DNA from: Clostridiaceae bacterium
Lineage (GTDB): Bacteria > Bacillota > Clostridia > Lachnospirales > Lachnospiraceae
DNA: 64,000 nt
Reading direction: 5' to 3'
NCBI GenBank assembly: GCA_902363735.1
Contig: CABJBA010000001.1
Span: forward strand, 186,001 to 250,000
Shown in pieces: positions 46,101-53,741 of the stretch. The position numbers and the translations under genes are program-made. How positions within the stretch are numbered: position 1 is the stretch's first letter; each line of letters starts with the position of its first letter. The notes under the pieces are model-generated. The model made no database searches. It saw only the letters and a list, made by a program, of their open reading frames with translations, and was not told the DNA's origin.

Positions 46101-48387
46101 TTTCCCACTGATACGGTGATCCAATGGCTTCTGTATCAAATGGATCGCCAAATTGATCCGTTGCCTGAAATGACATATACCCGCTTATATCAACAGTTTC
46201 ATCCGCTCCTCCTGTCCATGGAATATCACCTTTCACTGTCATTTTCAATTCTGACATTGCAGGCGCTTTAGACGGTTCTTGTATACGCAGCACTTTACTT
46301 GAGTTGCCTGAATTATCATAAGCCTGAATAAAAAAGAGATTATTTTCACTATCAATTGCTACTTTACCTAATTTTGCTCTTCCCTGGGCATATACCGCTT
46401 TACCGCCCTCATCGGTCTGATCGGTCCCGGCGCCTGTGTTACCTTTACCGCCAAATACAGTGTAAATCTTGCTGGAAGAAGAAATCTCGCCTCCTTCTGG
46501 CTGCACCATACGAATTACAGAATTTCCAACAAAACGTTCGCTGTCATAAATAAACAAATTTCCGTCATGATCAAATCTCATACCATATGGCTCGATGAAG
46601 TTTGCATCCTGAAGGTTCCCACCATCACCACTGTATTTTCTATTTTCCGCTTCAACATTACCTGCCAAAACAAAAATTTTTTCAGAATCCAGATCAACCT
46701 GATAAATAATACCTCCTTTTATTGAAGTATTATCAGAAGCAGAAATATATAACTTCCCGTTACGAACCGCTACACTTCTTACGTGAATCGGAATTTTTAT
46801 GCCAGCTGCATCAGCTCCATCTATCACATCTTCTGATCCGCCTCCGGCAATAATCCTCGGTTCTTCTTTGGTGTTTTCCAACTCCAAAACACGAAATAGA
46901 GCTGTATCTGCAATAAATAAATTGTTTTCATCATCAACTACAATATCGCTGACTGATTTAAACTTATCGGGACCCTGGACCAAAGTGTATATGTATCCTT
47001 CCTGACGTTCTTTACCAAAATATTCGCCATCCTTTGCTGCGATCATAAGCAGCCTTGTAAACCGGCCCGTTCTGTCAGTAATATATACATTCCCGTCCCC
47101 ATCTACTGCAATGGCATTAGGAGCATTTAACTTTATATTTTTATTTTCTATTCCATTAAGCGGAATATCATCAGCCTTTTGTTGGGCAGCTGGTTGACCA
47201 GTTCCTGCAATTGTATAAATATACCCAGCATACATCCATTGTCCAAAATATATGCCGTCTTCCTTTGGTACCATACGGACAACATGACTTCCTTGATCTG
47301 CAAAATAAAGATTGTCCTCATTATCAAATGTAATAACTTCAATACCGTTACTTAAGCCTTTTAAATACACATCTTTTGCCAGGATTTTATTACCCAAATG
47401 TTCCTTGCCTTTGTTATCTGTATAATTTTCTCCTGCAAATATAGTGATAATGCCGGGAATGCCTTCCAATGATGAAATGGCTGAATCCAATGTTTCAAGG
47501 GCATCCTTCATCTCCGCTGTATCTTTTTTTAAGGAATCCTCTCCAGCTTCTATAGCAGATTTTAGATGTCCCCAGCTGCCTTCTGTATAAGCTTTCTCCT
47601 TGAATCCCTGTTTTGCATAACGAATTTTAAATTCCAATCTTTCATGTACATCCCCATCCTCAGAAAGCTTTTTCAACATAACCGCCGAACTAAGGGTTGC
47701 TTTCACTGCTTTTGAACATAAGCCGTAAATTTCTTCTTCTATATTTACGGCTCTTACCCGAAACCAGTAAGCCTGATTATTCTCTAAGTTTTCCACTGTA
47801 TAAGTATATACACCCTGGCCTGAGGCTTCCACATAATCTTCGCCTCCTGCCTCATGTTTTTCCGTTTCAAAATCTTCTGAAACACTCCATTGAATTATAT
47901 AGCCCGAAGCAGACTCTATTTCTTCATCAGTTTTCCATTGAAGCTTGACCTGACCATTTTCTGAAATCACAGATATGATTTGGGGTACCGGCAATTCGAC
48001 AACCGTCTCCTCCCGCTTTTCATCTGCTGCAGTTGGTATTTTCTTCTCAGTAGTTTCTGATTCTTCTGCAGCGCTCTCCGACTCTTCTTCCGCAGCGCTC
48101 TCTGATTCTTCCTCTGAAGTGCTCTCTGATTCTTCTTCTGCAGCGCTCTCTGATTCTTCTTCTGCAGCGCTCTCCGATTCTTCTTCTGCAGCGCTCTCCG
48201 GTTCTTCCTCTGCAGCGCTCTCCGGTTCTTCCTCTGCAGTTTCCTCCTGTCCACCTTTGGAGTCAATGTCTTCATAAGGCAGACTTTCCCCAGATAATTC
48301 AGCCAGCGCTGGAATGTTCATTCCCCCTAGCAGCATTCCAAAAACCAGTATGATTGCTGTAATTCTTTTGATCATTTGATTCTTCAT
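43129..48387 (-). CDS. Giant secreted NHL-repeat beta-propeller protein
   Basis: 1752 residues; AAGGAAGG precedes ATG. Order: signal peptide (1-29); Glu/Ser-rich tandem repeat (51-110); fibronectin III-like domain (133-232); a helical FIVAR-like segment (about 250-308); a first propeller of NHL-type blades (from about 312, e.g. ITFDNEDNLYFADQGSHVVR, AIAVDGDGNVYITD); an Ig/Big-like stretch; a second propeller (e.g. ISVDHVGNIYISENRTNTVR); and a C-terminal copper-amine-oxidase N-like stalk domain (about 1640-1752, ILIPLNVTAEALDAKVNW, ILVPMQYITEQL). No LPXTG is seen. It is likely an adhesin or glycan/peptide-binding scaffold; exact role unknown. Confidence 0.88.
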   Translation of the reverse strand: MKNQMIKRITAIILVFGMLLGGMNIPALAELSGESLPYEDIDSKGGQEETAEEEPESAAEEEPESAAEEESESAAEEESESAAEEESESTSEEESESAAEEESESAAEESETTEKKIPTAADEKREETVVELPVPQIISVISENGQVKLQWKTDEEIESASGYIIQWSVSEDFETEKHEAGGEDYVEASGQGVYTYTVENLENNQAYWFRVRAVNIEEEIYGLCSKAVKATLSSAVMLKKLSEDGDVHERLEFKIRYAKQGFKEKAYTEGSWGHLKSAIEAGEDSLKKDTAEMKDALETLDSAISSLEGIPGIITIFAGENYTDNKGKEHLGNKILAKDVYLKGLSNGIEVITFDNEDNLYFADQGSHVVRMVPKEDGIYFGQWMYAGYIYTIAGTGQPAAQQKADDIPLNGIENKNIKLNAPNAIAVDGDGNVYITDRTGRFTRLLMIAAKDGEYFGKERQEGYIYTLVQGPDKFKSVSDIVVDDENNLFIADTALFRVLELENTKEEPRIIAGGGSEDVIDGADAAGIKIPIHVRSVAVRNGKLYISASDNTSIKGGIIYQVDLDSEKIFVLAGNVEAENRKYSGDGGNLQDANFIEPYGMRFDHDGNLFIYDSERFVGNSVIRMVQPEGGEISSSSKIYTVFGGKGNTGAGTDQTDEGGKAVYAQGRAKLGKVAIDSENNLFFIQAYDNSGNSSKVLRIQEPSKAPAMSELKMTVKGDIPWTGGADETVDISGYMSFQATDQFGDPFDTEAIGSPYQWEMVDDGGGIAKLKDYTKLVLNGTGTITVKGSINGNESEDEALEIYDHKIPRLYSITLSGDPALVYQSDFQKQMLNEILTVQGYDQMGNKFAIGSELEWEVKFGTAVITGGEIRLTGNKSVGVVAKQGNVVSNIQNITKKKASTLSRITKKDKALFEDKIPALEAATGSDGYARPVFDEEGNILLSDLRGKGIRLIPARDYDSLYGLSDLKANYIYTVAGQYKKENTDAPLEGSIAHEVGFSSPRALAIAPQGGFYFLDSYDSGNNHNRLYHVDENGILSYVAGNGTPGTRLPSGGDINTHNGSGGPALEAQFLTSYGISVDHVGNIYISENRTNTVRVIPVKDYTGEDNLYGLSDLKKGYIYVIAGNGKFNDKKAPSVQGNNIRQTEIKDYGEGPAFDSKGNMYIADSPNFRIVKVYPDGSFINLIGDGTEGRPGADIDNKPASPLFSLWSIGGVSVDAADNIYFDEFRIGSPASVYMMPSADGEYHNRRMKKGCIYRIIGGKTFTGETEDGGLAADWTLRPGHSFYKAINEAGELILLNSESELLYLKTAPFLHTLELTAEKSGHVQIPLKISRGESVNLGNMQIGNSHMQVKGYDLSGEEFDLSDVDIQWDVVGGPGKIGSNGKSLSIERNGILELRATAYSKDGTASNTILISASVSGGYSPDSSDDQDDSYIGGTKSLPLEIINQQRSKRAIETALMKGNAPVITIGQKEKGAVIGGEQLMASQQQGKPVILQNRGCQLTLSPGLMKGLELKEGSNVEIIFTPALNAINPQTAVNLANTDRFNETLAGQRMELEIRIDGLPVKRLSEPGRMTVDTSQWNLTLEQMAGLTGVLYDSNGNVLQQLGGEFSGDGKSFTYCTYHSGIMGLIISNDLKRIQWKIGDSQYLINGLAVSGTPVPVIREGTILIPLNVTAEALDAKVNWDEAAQVMRITKDEKTLSLKIGDQLPDGLGTAVMMDGHILVPMQYITEQLDVNAVWEEETKQVLIYR
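48058..48237. repeat. 24-bp minisatellite inside the NHL protein gene
   Basis: Seven and a half in-frame copies of a 24 bp unit coding for EEESESAA-like octapeptides (variants EEPESAAE and EESESTSE). Because the unit is a multiple of three, copy-number change would alter spacer length without shifting frame. Confidence 0.9.
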
Positions 48388-48419
48388 TTGTTCCTTCCTT
48401 TTTAATATATTTTATCGTG

Positions 48420-48457
48420 CAAAAAACTTGCAAGGAGGACATCTCCTTGCAAGTTCA
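48420..48457 (-). terminator. Terminator of the 192-aa secreted protein gene
   Basis: Perfect 13 bp stem AACTTGCAAGGAG / CTCCTTGCAAGTT (48425-48455) followed by TTTTTT on the minus strand, ahead of the NHL gene start. Confidence 0.9.
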
Positions 48458-48490
48458 ATAGCCGCAACAGCTGTTTTACTTCAATAAATA

Positions 48491-49069
48491 CTAATTGATT
48501 ACAATTGATGTGATATTACTCACCATATCCGGTGCGTTTTTATCCAGATTGCTGCCTGCCTGTCCAAAAAATAGGCGAATCGCATTATTATTATTTTTGG
48601 GATCAAATGAAACGCAGTTGGTGGAAGGCGGGGTGTTTTGAACTGCCAGTCTCACACCTACACTTGATGGAAGTCCGATACATGGATAAGTGTAGCGGCT
48701 TGCATAAAGATGGCTGTATGACAGCACGCGGTTAAATGATGGACCGGCATTAAATGTAAATACTTCTGTGCCTGTCAATGTGATTCCTAATTTGTCATTC
48801 AGCAAACCAGCCAGCAAGGCTCCGTCTGCCAGGTAGTATCTCAATTCATTTTTATTATTATAGGTGGAGTACAGCACATTCGCCTGATAACTGCTGTCAC
48901 CGATAATATCCGCAGCCGTAATCGTTCCTTCAAATGAAGTCCCAACATATACATCAATCGAATTGGTAGGCGCTGCGAAGGCTTGTCCGCCCATAAGTAT
49001 AACAAAAGTTAAAACCATAGCCAACGTAACACTCAGGTACTTTGCATTGTTTCTCATTTTAAATAACAT
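48491..49069 (-). CDS. Secreted protein, unknown (192 aa)
   Basis: Start ATG 49069 with GGGAGG seven bases upstream. The signal peptide ends near AFA-AP (residue 32). The mature 160 residues begin SIDVYVGTSFEGTITAADIIG, followed by a beta-rich domain with two cysteines (YPCIGLP and TNCVSF) that could form a disulfide. I recognise no family with confidence; the opening resembles partner domains of surface sensors but that is a guess. A strong terminator separates it from the NHL giant downstream, so the two are separate messages though adjacent and both secreted. Confidence 0.72.
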   Translation of the reverse strand: MLFKMRNNAKYLSVTLAMVLTFVILMGGQAFAAPTNSIDVYVGTSFEGTITAADIIGDSSYQANVLYSTYNNKNELRYYLADGALLAGLLNDKLGITLTGTEVFTFNAGPSFNRVLSYSHLYASRYTYPCIGLPSSVGVRLAVQNTPPSTNCVSFDPKNNNNAIRLFFGQAGSNLDKNAPDMVSNITSIVIN

Positions 49070-49443
49070 CTACATTCCTCCCTGTTTCCATTTTATTTTA
49101 GCTGTTGCTGCAAAAAGCTCCAAACATAAACAAAAAACTTCTTCTGACATTGGAAAAGCACATATTCTCATTTTCTAACTTACAACTTAATTTCGCTTGA
49201 CCGCTGGAATCATATCTATTTCCAACTCTCACATATCAGATTACTTATTTCCCCCTTAAAATATTGATTTATCGTAAAAATTGTACAAAAATATCTTTTT
49301 ACTTTTCTTTTTTTTGTGAATTATCTTTATATACATATTAACCGATTTGTTTTCAAAAATCAATCGGTTTCAAAAACAAATTTCGACAAATCATTCCTAT
49401 TTGGATATAATCTTGTCGGAATACGTACTTCTACTCAAAAAAA
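49070..49443. other. Intergenic region with inverted repeats
   Basis: About 370 bases, very AT-rich, between two minus-strand genes. It holds AACCGATT / AATCGGTT arms (about 49339-49371) and a looser TTCGACAA / TTGTCGGA pair (49382-49420). I see no ORF with a ribosome binding site. It probably contains the promoter and control sites of the secreted-protein gene. Confidence 0.45.
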
Positions 49444-49471
49444 ACGCACTTCCTGTATTAGGAAGCACGCT
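49440..49471 (-). terminator. Terminator of the Nudix gene
   Basis: Stem GCGTGCTTCC / GGAAGTGCGT with a few G-T pairs, then eight T residues on the minus strand. Confidence 0.75.
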
Positions 49472-49483
49472 TTCATCAAAAAT

Positions 49484-50167
49484 CTATTCCATATATTCTT
49501 TTTCTATTTCTTCCAGCCGATCCATAGCCATACTCAATATTTCAGGATGGTCAAAAGCCAGTTTTTCCTGATCCAGAATATCGATAGCCGGCAAAAGTTC
49601 TGCCTCTGCCTCTCTTTTCCACATCAATCCCCGGCGTTCATAGGTTTCCGTAATCCGGTAACTCATAAATATGTGATTTTCTTCATCTTCAATGGTCAGC
49701 GCATAAGTAGCTCCGTTCTCTAAATCAGACAACTTCTTTTTCTTTACCTGGAACCAGCAGGCCTCTTCTGCGTCATCTCCGGCCCTGGGAGTCAGGCTGT
49801 CTTTTGGTACAACTGCCATATAAGACACTGATATTACTCTGGTCCTTGGGTCCCTTTTTACGCTTCCCCAGGTATAAAGCTGTTCCATAAAAATGTGCTT
49901 CAATCCCGTTTCTTCTGCAAGTTCTCTTGCTGCTGCCTCTTCCAGGGATTCCGCCATTTCCACAAAGCCTCCGGGAATTGCCCACTGTCCGATACAGGGA
50001 TGGTTCTTTCGTCTGATGAGCAGAATTTCCGCTTCTGCTTCTATGTCTTCCTGATCCACCGCAAAAATCAGCATGTCAACTGTCACTGACGGACGTTCAT
50101 AATTTCCCGGACGGTACTGCGCAAGAAATTCTTTTTCTGTCAGTCCTTCTTCATTCTTTCGTTCCAT
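49484..50167 (-). CDS. Nudix hydrolase
   Basis: 227 residues. The Nudix box GGFVEMAESLEEAAARELAEETGL fits GX5EX7REUXEEXGU, and its Glu residues bind the Mg ions. The segment LAFDHPEIL ... AMDRL near the C-terminus matches the link region found in NrtR-type and COG1051 members, but there is no clear winged helix, so it should act as an enzyme (ADP-ribose or a related nucleoside diphosphate derivative) rather than as a repressor. Substrate uncertain. It is monocistronic. Confidence 0.92.
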   Translation of the reverse strand: MERKNEEGLTEKEFLAQYRPGNYERPSVTVDMLIFAVDQEDIEAEAEILLIRRKNHPCIGQWAIPGGFVEMAESLEEAAARELAEETGLKHIFMEQLYTWGSVKRDPRTRVISVSYMAVVPKDSLTPRAGDDAEEACWFQVKKKKLSDLENGATYALTIEDEENHIFMSYRITETYERRGLMWKREAEAELLPAIDILDQEKLAFDHPEILSMAMDRLEEIEKEYME

Positions 50168-50409
50168 TCTGTTCTTCTGCCTTTCTTCCTACCAGGTTCT
50201 CGGCGCCCTAATGAGACAGTTCTTTACGTGCAAGGTCTGCTTCTCAATAGGCTCTGTTATGAAAACAGGTTTTTATAAACTATACTATACACAAAGTTAC
50301 GCCTGCTATCAACTACTTTATAAAAAGATTATACTTTTCATAAACCGCATGATGAAGCCATAAAATAGGAACATAAAATCTCAATACAGATTGTAAGGAG
50401 GTATCAGTC

Positions 50410-50904
50410 ATGCAAGCTCAGCAAATTACGCCAGGAATGAATTTCAAACATATTTTAACCAACCAGACTCCTCAGGCCATGGCCTGGGTGACCGGAGGAA
50501 GGGATTTTCCTGATATCAGCGGAATGGTCAGGTTTTATTCCACCCCCTACGGTGGAATCCTGATTGAAGCAGAATTTTTCAATCTTCCCAATATCAACAT
50601 CCCCGGCTCCAGTGATTTTTATGGATTCCACATCCACGAACACGGCGATTGCAGTCAGAATTTTGCAAACACAGGCGAACATTTCAACCCCAAGCATCTT
50701 CCTCATCCTTATCACGCCGGGGACTTCCCACCCCTTTTAGGAAATCAGGGCTATGCCTGGATGGCTTTCTATGACAAACGCTTCTTCATTGAGGATATTA
50801 TGGATAAATCTGTTGTGGTTCACCGTATGCCCGATAATTTTATCACCCAGCCATCGGGAAACTCCGGAGCCAAAATTGCCTGCGGTGTTATTAAAACCAG
50901 TTAA
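50410..50904 (+). CDS. Cu/Zn superoxide dismutase-like protein
   Basis: 164 residues; AAGGAGGT precedes ATG. Metal ligands appear in place: His74 and His76 (GFHIHEHGDC), His91 (GEHFNP), His99/His102 and Asp105 (HPYHAGDF), and His138 (VVVHRMPDNF); Cys81 and Cys158 could form the conserved disulfide. The electrostatic loop Arg is not evident (GNSGAKIACGVI in place of GNAGxRxACGVI has Lys). No signal peptide, unlike most bacterial SodC. Rare in a strict anaerobe; it may dismutate superoxide, or may have become a metal-binding protein. It has no operon partner. Confidence 0.85.
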   Translation: MQAQQITPGMNFKHILTNQTPQAMAWVTGGRDFPDISGMVRFYSTPYGGILIEAEFFNLPNINIPGSSDFYGFHIHEHGDCSQNFANTGEHFNPKHLPHPYHAGDFPPLLGNQGYAWMAFYDKRFFIEDIMDKSVVVHRMPDNFITQPSGNSGAKIACGVIKTS

Positions 50905-51026
50905 GGTTTCCTAAATATTATATTAACATTTTTCAAATACCCTTGTAGTGGCAAAATGAGTATGATATAATCCTTCAAAACTGCTAAATATTATTCCAAC
51001 CAGCAAAATGGAGAAGGGTAACTCTT

Positions 51027-51683
51027 ATGAAAGATCTGTTTTACAGGTACAGACACGCCTGGGTTTTAAGCTATGCCTTTATTTACCTCCCATGGTTCCT
51101 TTACCTGGAAAAAAAGGTGACCAGTCATTACCATATCATGCACGTTGCCATAGATGATTACATTCCATTTAACGAATATTTCATTATTCCATATCTTTTA
51201 TGGTTTTTTTATGTATCGGCTGCCATTTTTTATTTTTTCTTTGCCGATGTAAAGGATTATTATAAACTGTGCACTATGCTGTTTACGGGTATGACCATCA
51301 GCCTGATGATCTGTACTGTATTTCCTAACGGAACAGATTTTCGTCCGGTCATTGATCCGGATAAGAATATTTTTTCTTACATTGTTTCTTACCTTTACAG
51401 CAAAGATACCTGCACCAATGTATTTCCGAGCATTCATGTTTATAATTCCATATGCGTCTACATTGCACTCAGCCACAGTGAAAAGCTGAAGCAATACCGA
51501 CTTCTTCAGGCCGGATCTTTTCTGCTGATGGTTTCCATCTGCCTTGCCACTGTTTTCCTGAAACAGCATTCTGCATTTGACGGTTTAGGGGCTTTGGTTA
51601 TGGCCAGCATCATGTATCAGTTTGTATATTCCGGCTCTTATGTACAAGGACGGAACGAGGTTTCTGAAAAAGCAATCGGATGA
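51027..51683 (+). CDS. PAP2-family membrane phosphatase
   Basis: 218 residues with about six membrane helices. The type 2 phosphatidic acid phosphatase motifs are partly visible: FPSIHVYNS (PSxH) and QHSAFDGLGA (His and Asp of the third motif). The first motif KxxxxxxRP is replaced by NGTDFRPVIDPD. Likely hydrolyses a lipid phosphate at the outer face of the membrane, or transfers a head group (the layout also resembles inositolphosphotransferases). AGAAGG precedes ATG; monocistronic with a shared terminator. Confidence 0.88.
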   Translation: MKDLFYRYRHAWVLSYAFIYLPWFLYLEKKVTSHYHIMHVAIDDYIPFNEYFIIPYLLWFFYVSAAIFYFFFADVKDYYKLCTMLFTGMTISLMICTVFPNGTDFRPVIDPDKNIFSYIVSYLYSKDTCTNVFPSIHVYNSICVYIALSHSEKLKQYRLLQAGSFLLMVSICLATVFLKQHSAFDGLGALVMASIMYQFVYSGSYVQGRNEVSEKAIG

Positions 51684-51691
51684 TCATAAAA

Positions 51692-51731
51692 AGGGACTGC
51701 TGCAAGATTTTTTCTTACAGCAGTCCTGTTC
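51692..51731. terminator. Bidirectional terminator between PAP2 and glycosyltransferase genes
   Basis: Perfect 9 bp stem GGACTGCTG / CAGCAGTCC (51694-51726) with TTTTT on the minus strand and TTCTTTTT on the plus strand. Confidence 0.85.
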
Positions 51732-51744
51732 TTTTTGTTTTAGA

Positions 51745-52764
51745 TTAATTAAAGCCAAAAAATCTCCGTGTCATTTTATAAATTGCAATGGGAAACTGGC
51801 GTCCGCTCTTGCCCGGAAGATTTACTCCCTGTCCCATAAAACCCCATCTAAGCCTTAAATACAGTTTTAAATTCTGTTTCCGAAGATGCTGCCAAAGCTC
51901 TGCTTTCTTCTCCATATTTTCGTCGTTATCTGACTTGATAGCCAGAATAGAGGATATGGTCATCATGATTTCCAGATAACGGACCATATAATGACGCAGC
52001 TTCCGCTGTTTGAGCTTTGTCACATCGCAGTAGCCAAGCATCAGCTTTGTTACCCTGATCTGCTGGTCAATACGGCCTATCATAACGGTTTCGTTGACCG
52101 ACTGGTCTTCTCTTCCGATGTAGTAGCGGTAAAAGTTTACGTTTAAGTAATACATGGTTTTTACATGAGGCAGGGGCTGGTAAACAAAAATATTGTCCAC
52201 GTAAAAGGTATGTTTGGGAAGTTCCAGACCACATTGTTTTAAAAGTCCGGTCCGGTAAATGACGGAATGCATGAGGATGTATTGTCCCATCATAAATACT
52301 TTCACATCATCCCAGGTGAAAATCTGGCCTTCAGGAAGGGCTGTCCGGTAATTCATAATCTTTTTTCGTTTTGCACCCTGTTTTTCATAAACAAAGTTGC
52401 TGATAAGCATATCCAGGGTCATCTCTCCATACACAAAAGTTCTTAAGGTGTTAAGGATCTCCCGGTAGGCAGACTCGTCTACCCAGTCATCACTGTCTAC
52501 TACTTTAAAATAAATTCCCTGAGCACTTCTCAAACCTGCGTTGACGGCTTCGCCATGACCACCGTTTTCCTGATGGATCGCGCGGCAGATGCCTGGGTAA
52601 TTTCGTTCGTATTCATCAGCAATTTCTCCAGTTCTGTCCTTGGTAGAACCATCATTTACGATCAGTATTTCGACTTCGTCTCCTCCGGGCAGAAGGGATT
52701 CAATACAGGTCCTCATATAGGCTTCAGAATTATAGCAAGGAATTGCTACAGATAAAAGTTTCAC
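51745..52764 (-). CDS. Family 2 glycosyltransferase
   Basis: 339 residues from GTG 52764 (AAGGAGG seven bases upstream); an open frame up to 52905 has no site. GT-A fold: LSVAIPCYNSEAYMRTCIES, then EILIVNDGST and VDSDDWV (the DXD metal site). No membrane helices are evident, so it is a soluble or peripheral transferase, for wall polymer or glycolipid. The start overlaps the CPBP protease stop by 4 bases (GTGA), so the two are coupled. Sugar and acceptor unknown. Confidence 0.92.
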   Translation of the reverse strand: MKLLSVAIPCYNSEAYMRTCIESLLPGGDEVEILIVNDGSTKDRTGEIADEYERNYPGICRAIHQENGGHGEAVNAGLRSAQGIYFKVVDSDDWVDESAYREILNTLRTFVYGEMTLDMLISNFVYEKQGAKRKKIMNYRTALPEGQIFTWDDVKVFMMGQYILMHSVIYRTGLLKQCGLELPKHTFYVDNIFVYQPLPHVKTMYYLNVNFYRYYIGREDQSVNETVMIGRIDQQIRVTKLMLGYCDVTKLKQRKLRHYMVRYLEIMMTISSILAIKSDNDENMEKKAELWQHLRKQNLKLYLRLRWGFMGQGVNLPGKSGRQFPIAIYKMTRRFFGFN

Positions 52765-53492
52765 AAAATGTCCTCCTTTAAGGTGTTTTTCTGATATATC
52801 CATACTCCGCAGATTATGGACAGGGCTCCAGAGATTATTGCTGTGGCAACCAGAGTTGTTGGAGCTGTAAACAATTGGGGGAAAAAGGGTGTTTGGGTTA
52901 CGCATAGGGAAAAAAGGTTAGCTGATATATGAAGCAGGATCGTGGCTGTAAGGGATTTGTATATTTCATACAGCCAGGCTGCTGCTATTCCTATGAAAAA
53001 TCCGTAAACTCCCTGAGGCAGGTTTCCGTGATAGAGACCAAACAGCAAAGCGGAGATACAGGCTGATGGAAGCAAGGGCAGCTTATCACGGATAGGTGCA
53101 AAAATCATTCCTCTGAAAATGAGTTCTTCTGCTATTGGGATTATAAGGGCGGTAGCCAATATCTGAATAGCAAAAGGAGGGGAGTATATAACCCTGGCAG
53201 CTTCCTGATAGGCAAGAGAAGCTTGAGGAAGATTTAGAGCAGTTATTATGGCGTTTAAAAAGAGGCATAGAGAGACACCAAACGCCGGAATCGGAAGCAG
53301 ACGGAGTCTGGTTTTTTTCAGAGAGCGGTGTTTTTGGTCTTTGATGTAAATATAGGTTAAAACCGGTGTGGTTAACAGGGCAGACAAAGCGGTGGACTCC
53401 AGGGGGGAGTCAGGGAAAAGCGAATATATTATGGCGGTGGTCATATTGTAAAAAAACAGGGGAAGGATAAGGCGGATGGCTATGGAGGGCAT
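52761..53492 (-). CDS. CPBP-family intramembrane glutamic protease (Abi)
   Basis: 243 residues with about seven membrane helices. The catalytic motifs are EELIFRGMIF (EExxxR), FGLYHGNLPQGVYGF (FxxxH) and HISANLF (HxxxN). Family members cleave prenylated proteins or bacteriocin precursors, or act in immunity. No bacteriocin gene is nearby; it is coupled to the glycosyltransferase gene by a 4-base overlap, suggesting envelope function. Confidence 0.92.
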   Translation of the reverse strand: MPSIAIRLILPLFFYNMTTAIIYSLFPDSPLESTALSALLTTPVLTYIYIKDQKHRSLKKTRLRLLPIPAFGVSLCLFLNAIITALNLPQASLAYQEAARVIYSPPFAIQILATALIIPIAEELIFRGMIFAPIRDKLPLLPSACISALLFGLYHGNLPQGVYGFFIGIAAAWLYEIYKSLTATILLHISANLFSLCVTQTPFFPQLFTAPTTLVATAIISGALSIICGVWIYQKNTLKEDIL

Positions 53493-53741
53493 AAAAGAGA
53501 ACCTTTCTTTTTTTAGTACAGTAGTACGCAGTGCATAGAGTGAATCCTGTCATGCACTGCTTATTGCTTGTATGAACATTATACCCTCACCCCTTCCAGA
53601 TATCTACTTAAATCTACCTAAATTTTTCTAAAATTTTTCTTATTATCTCCTTCTTATAAATCCTATTGCTATTTTTACCTCTCAATAATATAATATTCAT
53701 ATACTTTTACTCACAAAACTATGAAACGAGAGGTGACTGAT

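Noticed and set aside
48058..48237. Regular short repeats that could suggest a CRISPR array
   Set aside because: The repeats are contiguous, without unique spacers, and code in frame for an acidic linker of the secreted protein.
47967..48277. Repetitive Arg/Gln/Asn-rich and Ser/Ala-rich ORFs in other frames of the same repeat
   Set aside because: They are shadows of the Glu-rich coding repeat; no ribosome binding site and no termination of their own.
43129..48387. Teneurin- or Rhs-type toxin, because of the NHL propellers
   Set aside because: There are no YD/RHS repeats and no toxin-like C-terminus; the protein ends in a copper amine oxidase-type stalk domain.
49070..49443. Possible small RNA in the AT-rich gap with inverted repeats
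   Set aside because: I found no promoter-terminator pair that defines an independent transcript; the repeats alone are too weak.
52761..53492. CPBP protease as a bacteriocin immunity gene
   Set aside because: No bacteriocin or leader-peptide gene lies nearby, and the gene is coupled to a glycosyltransferase.
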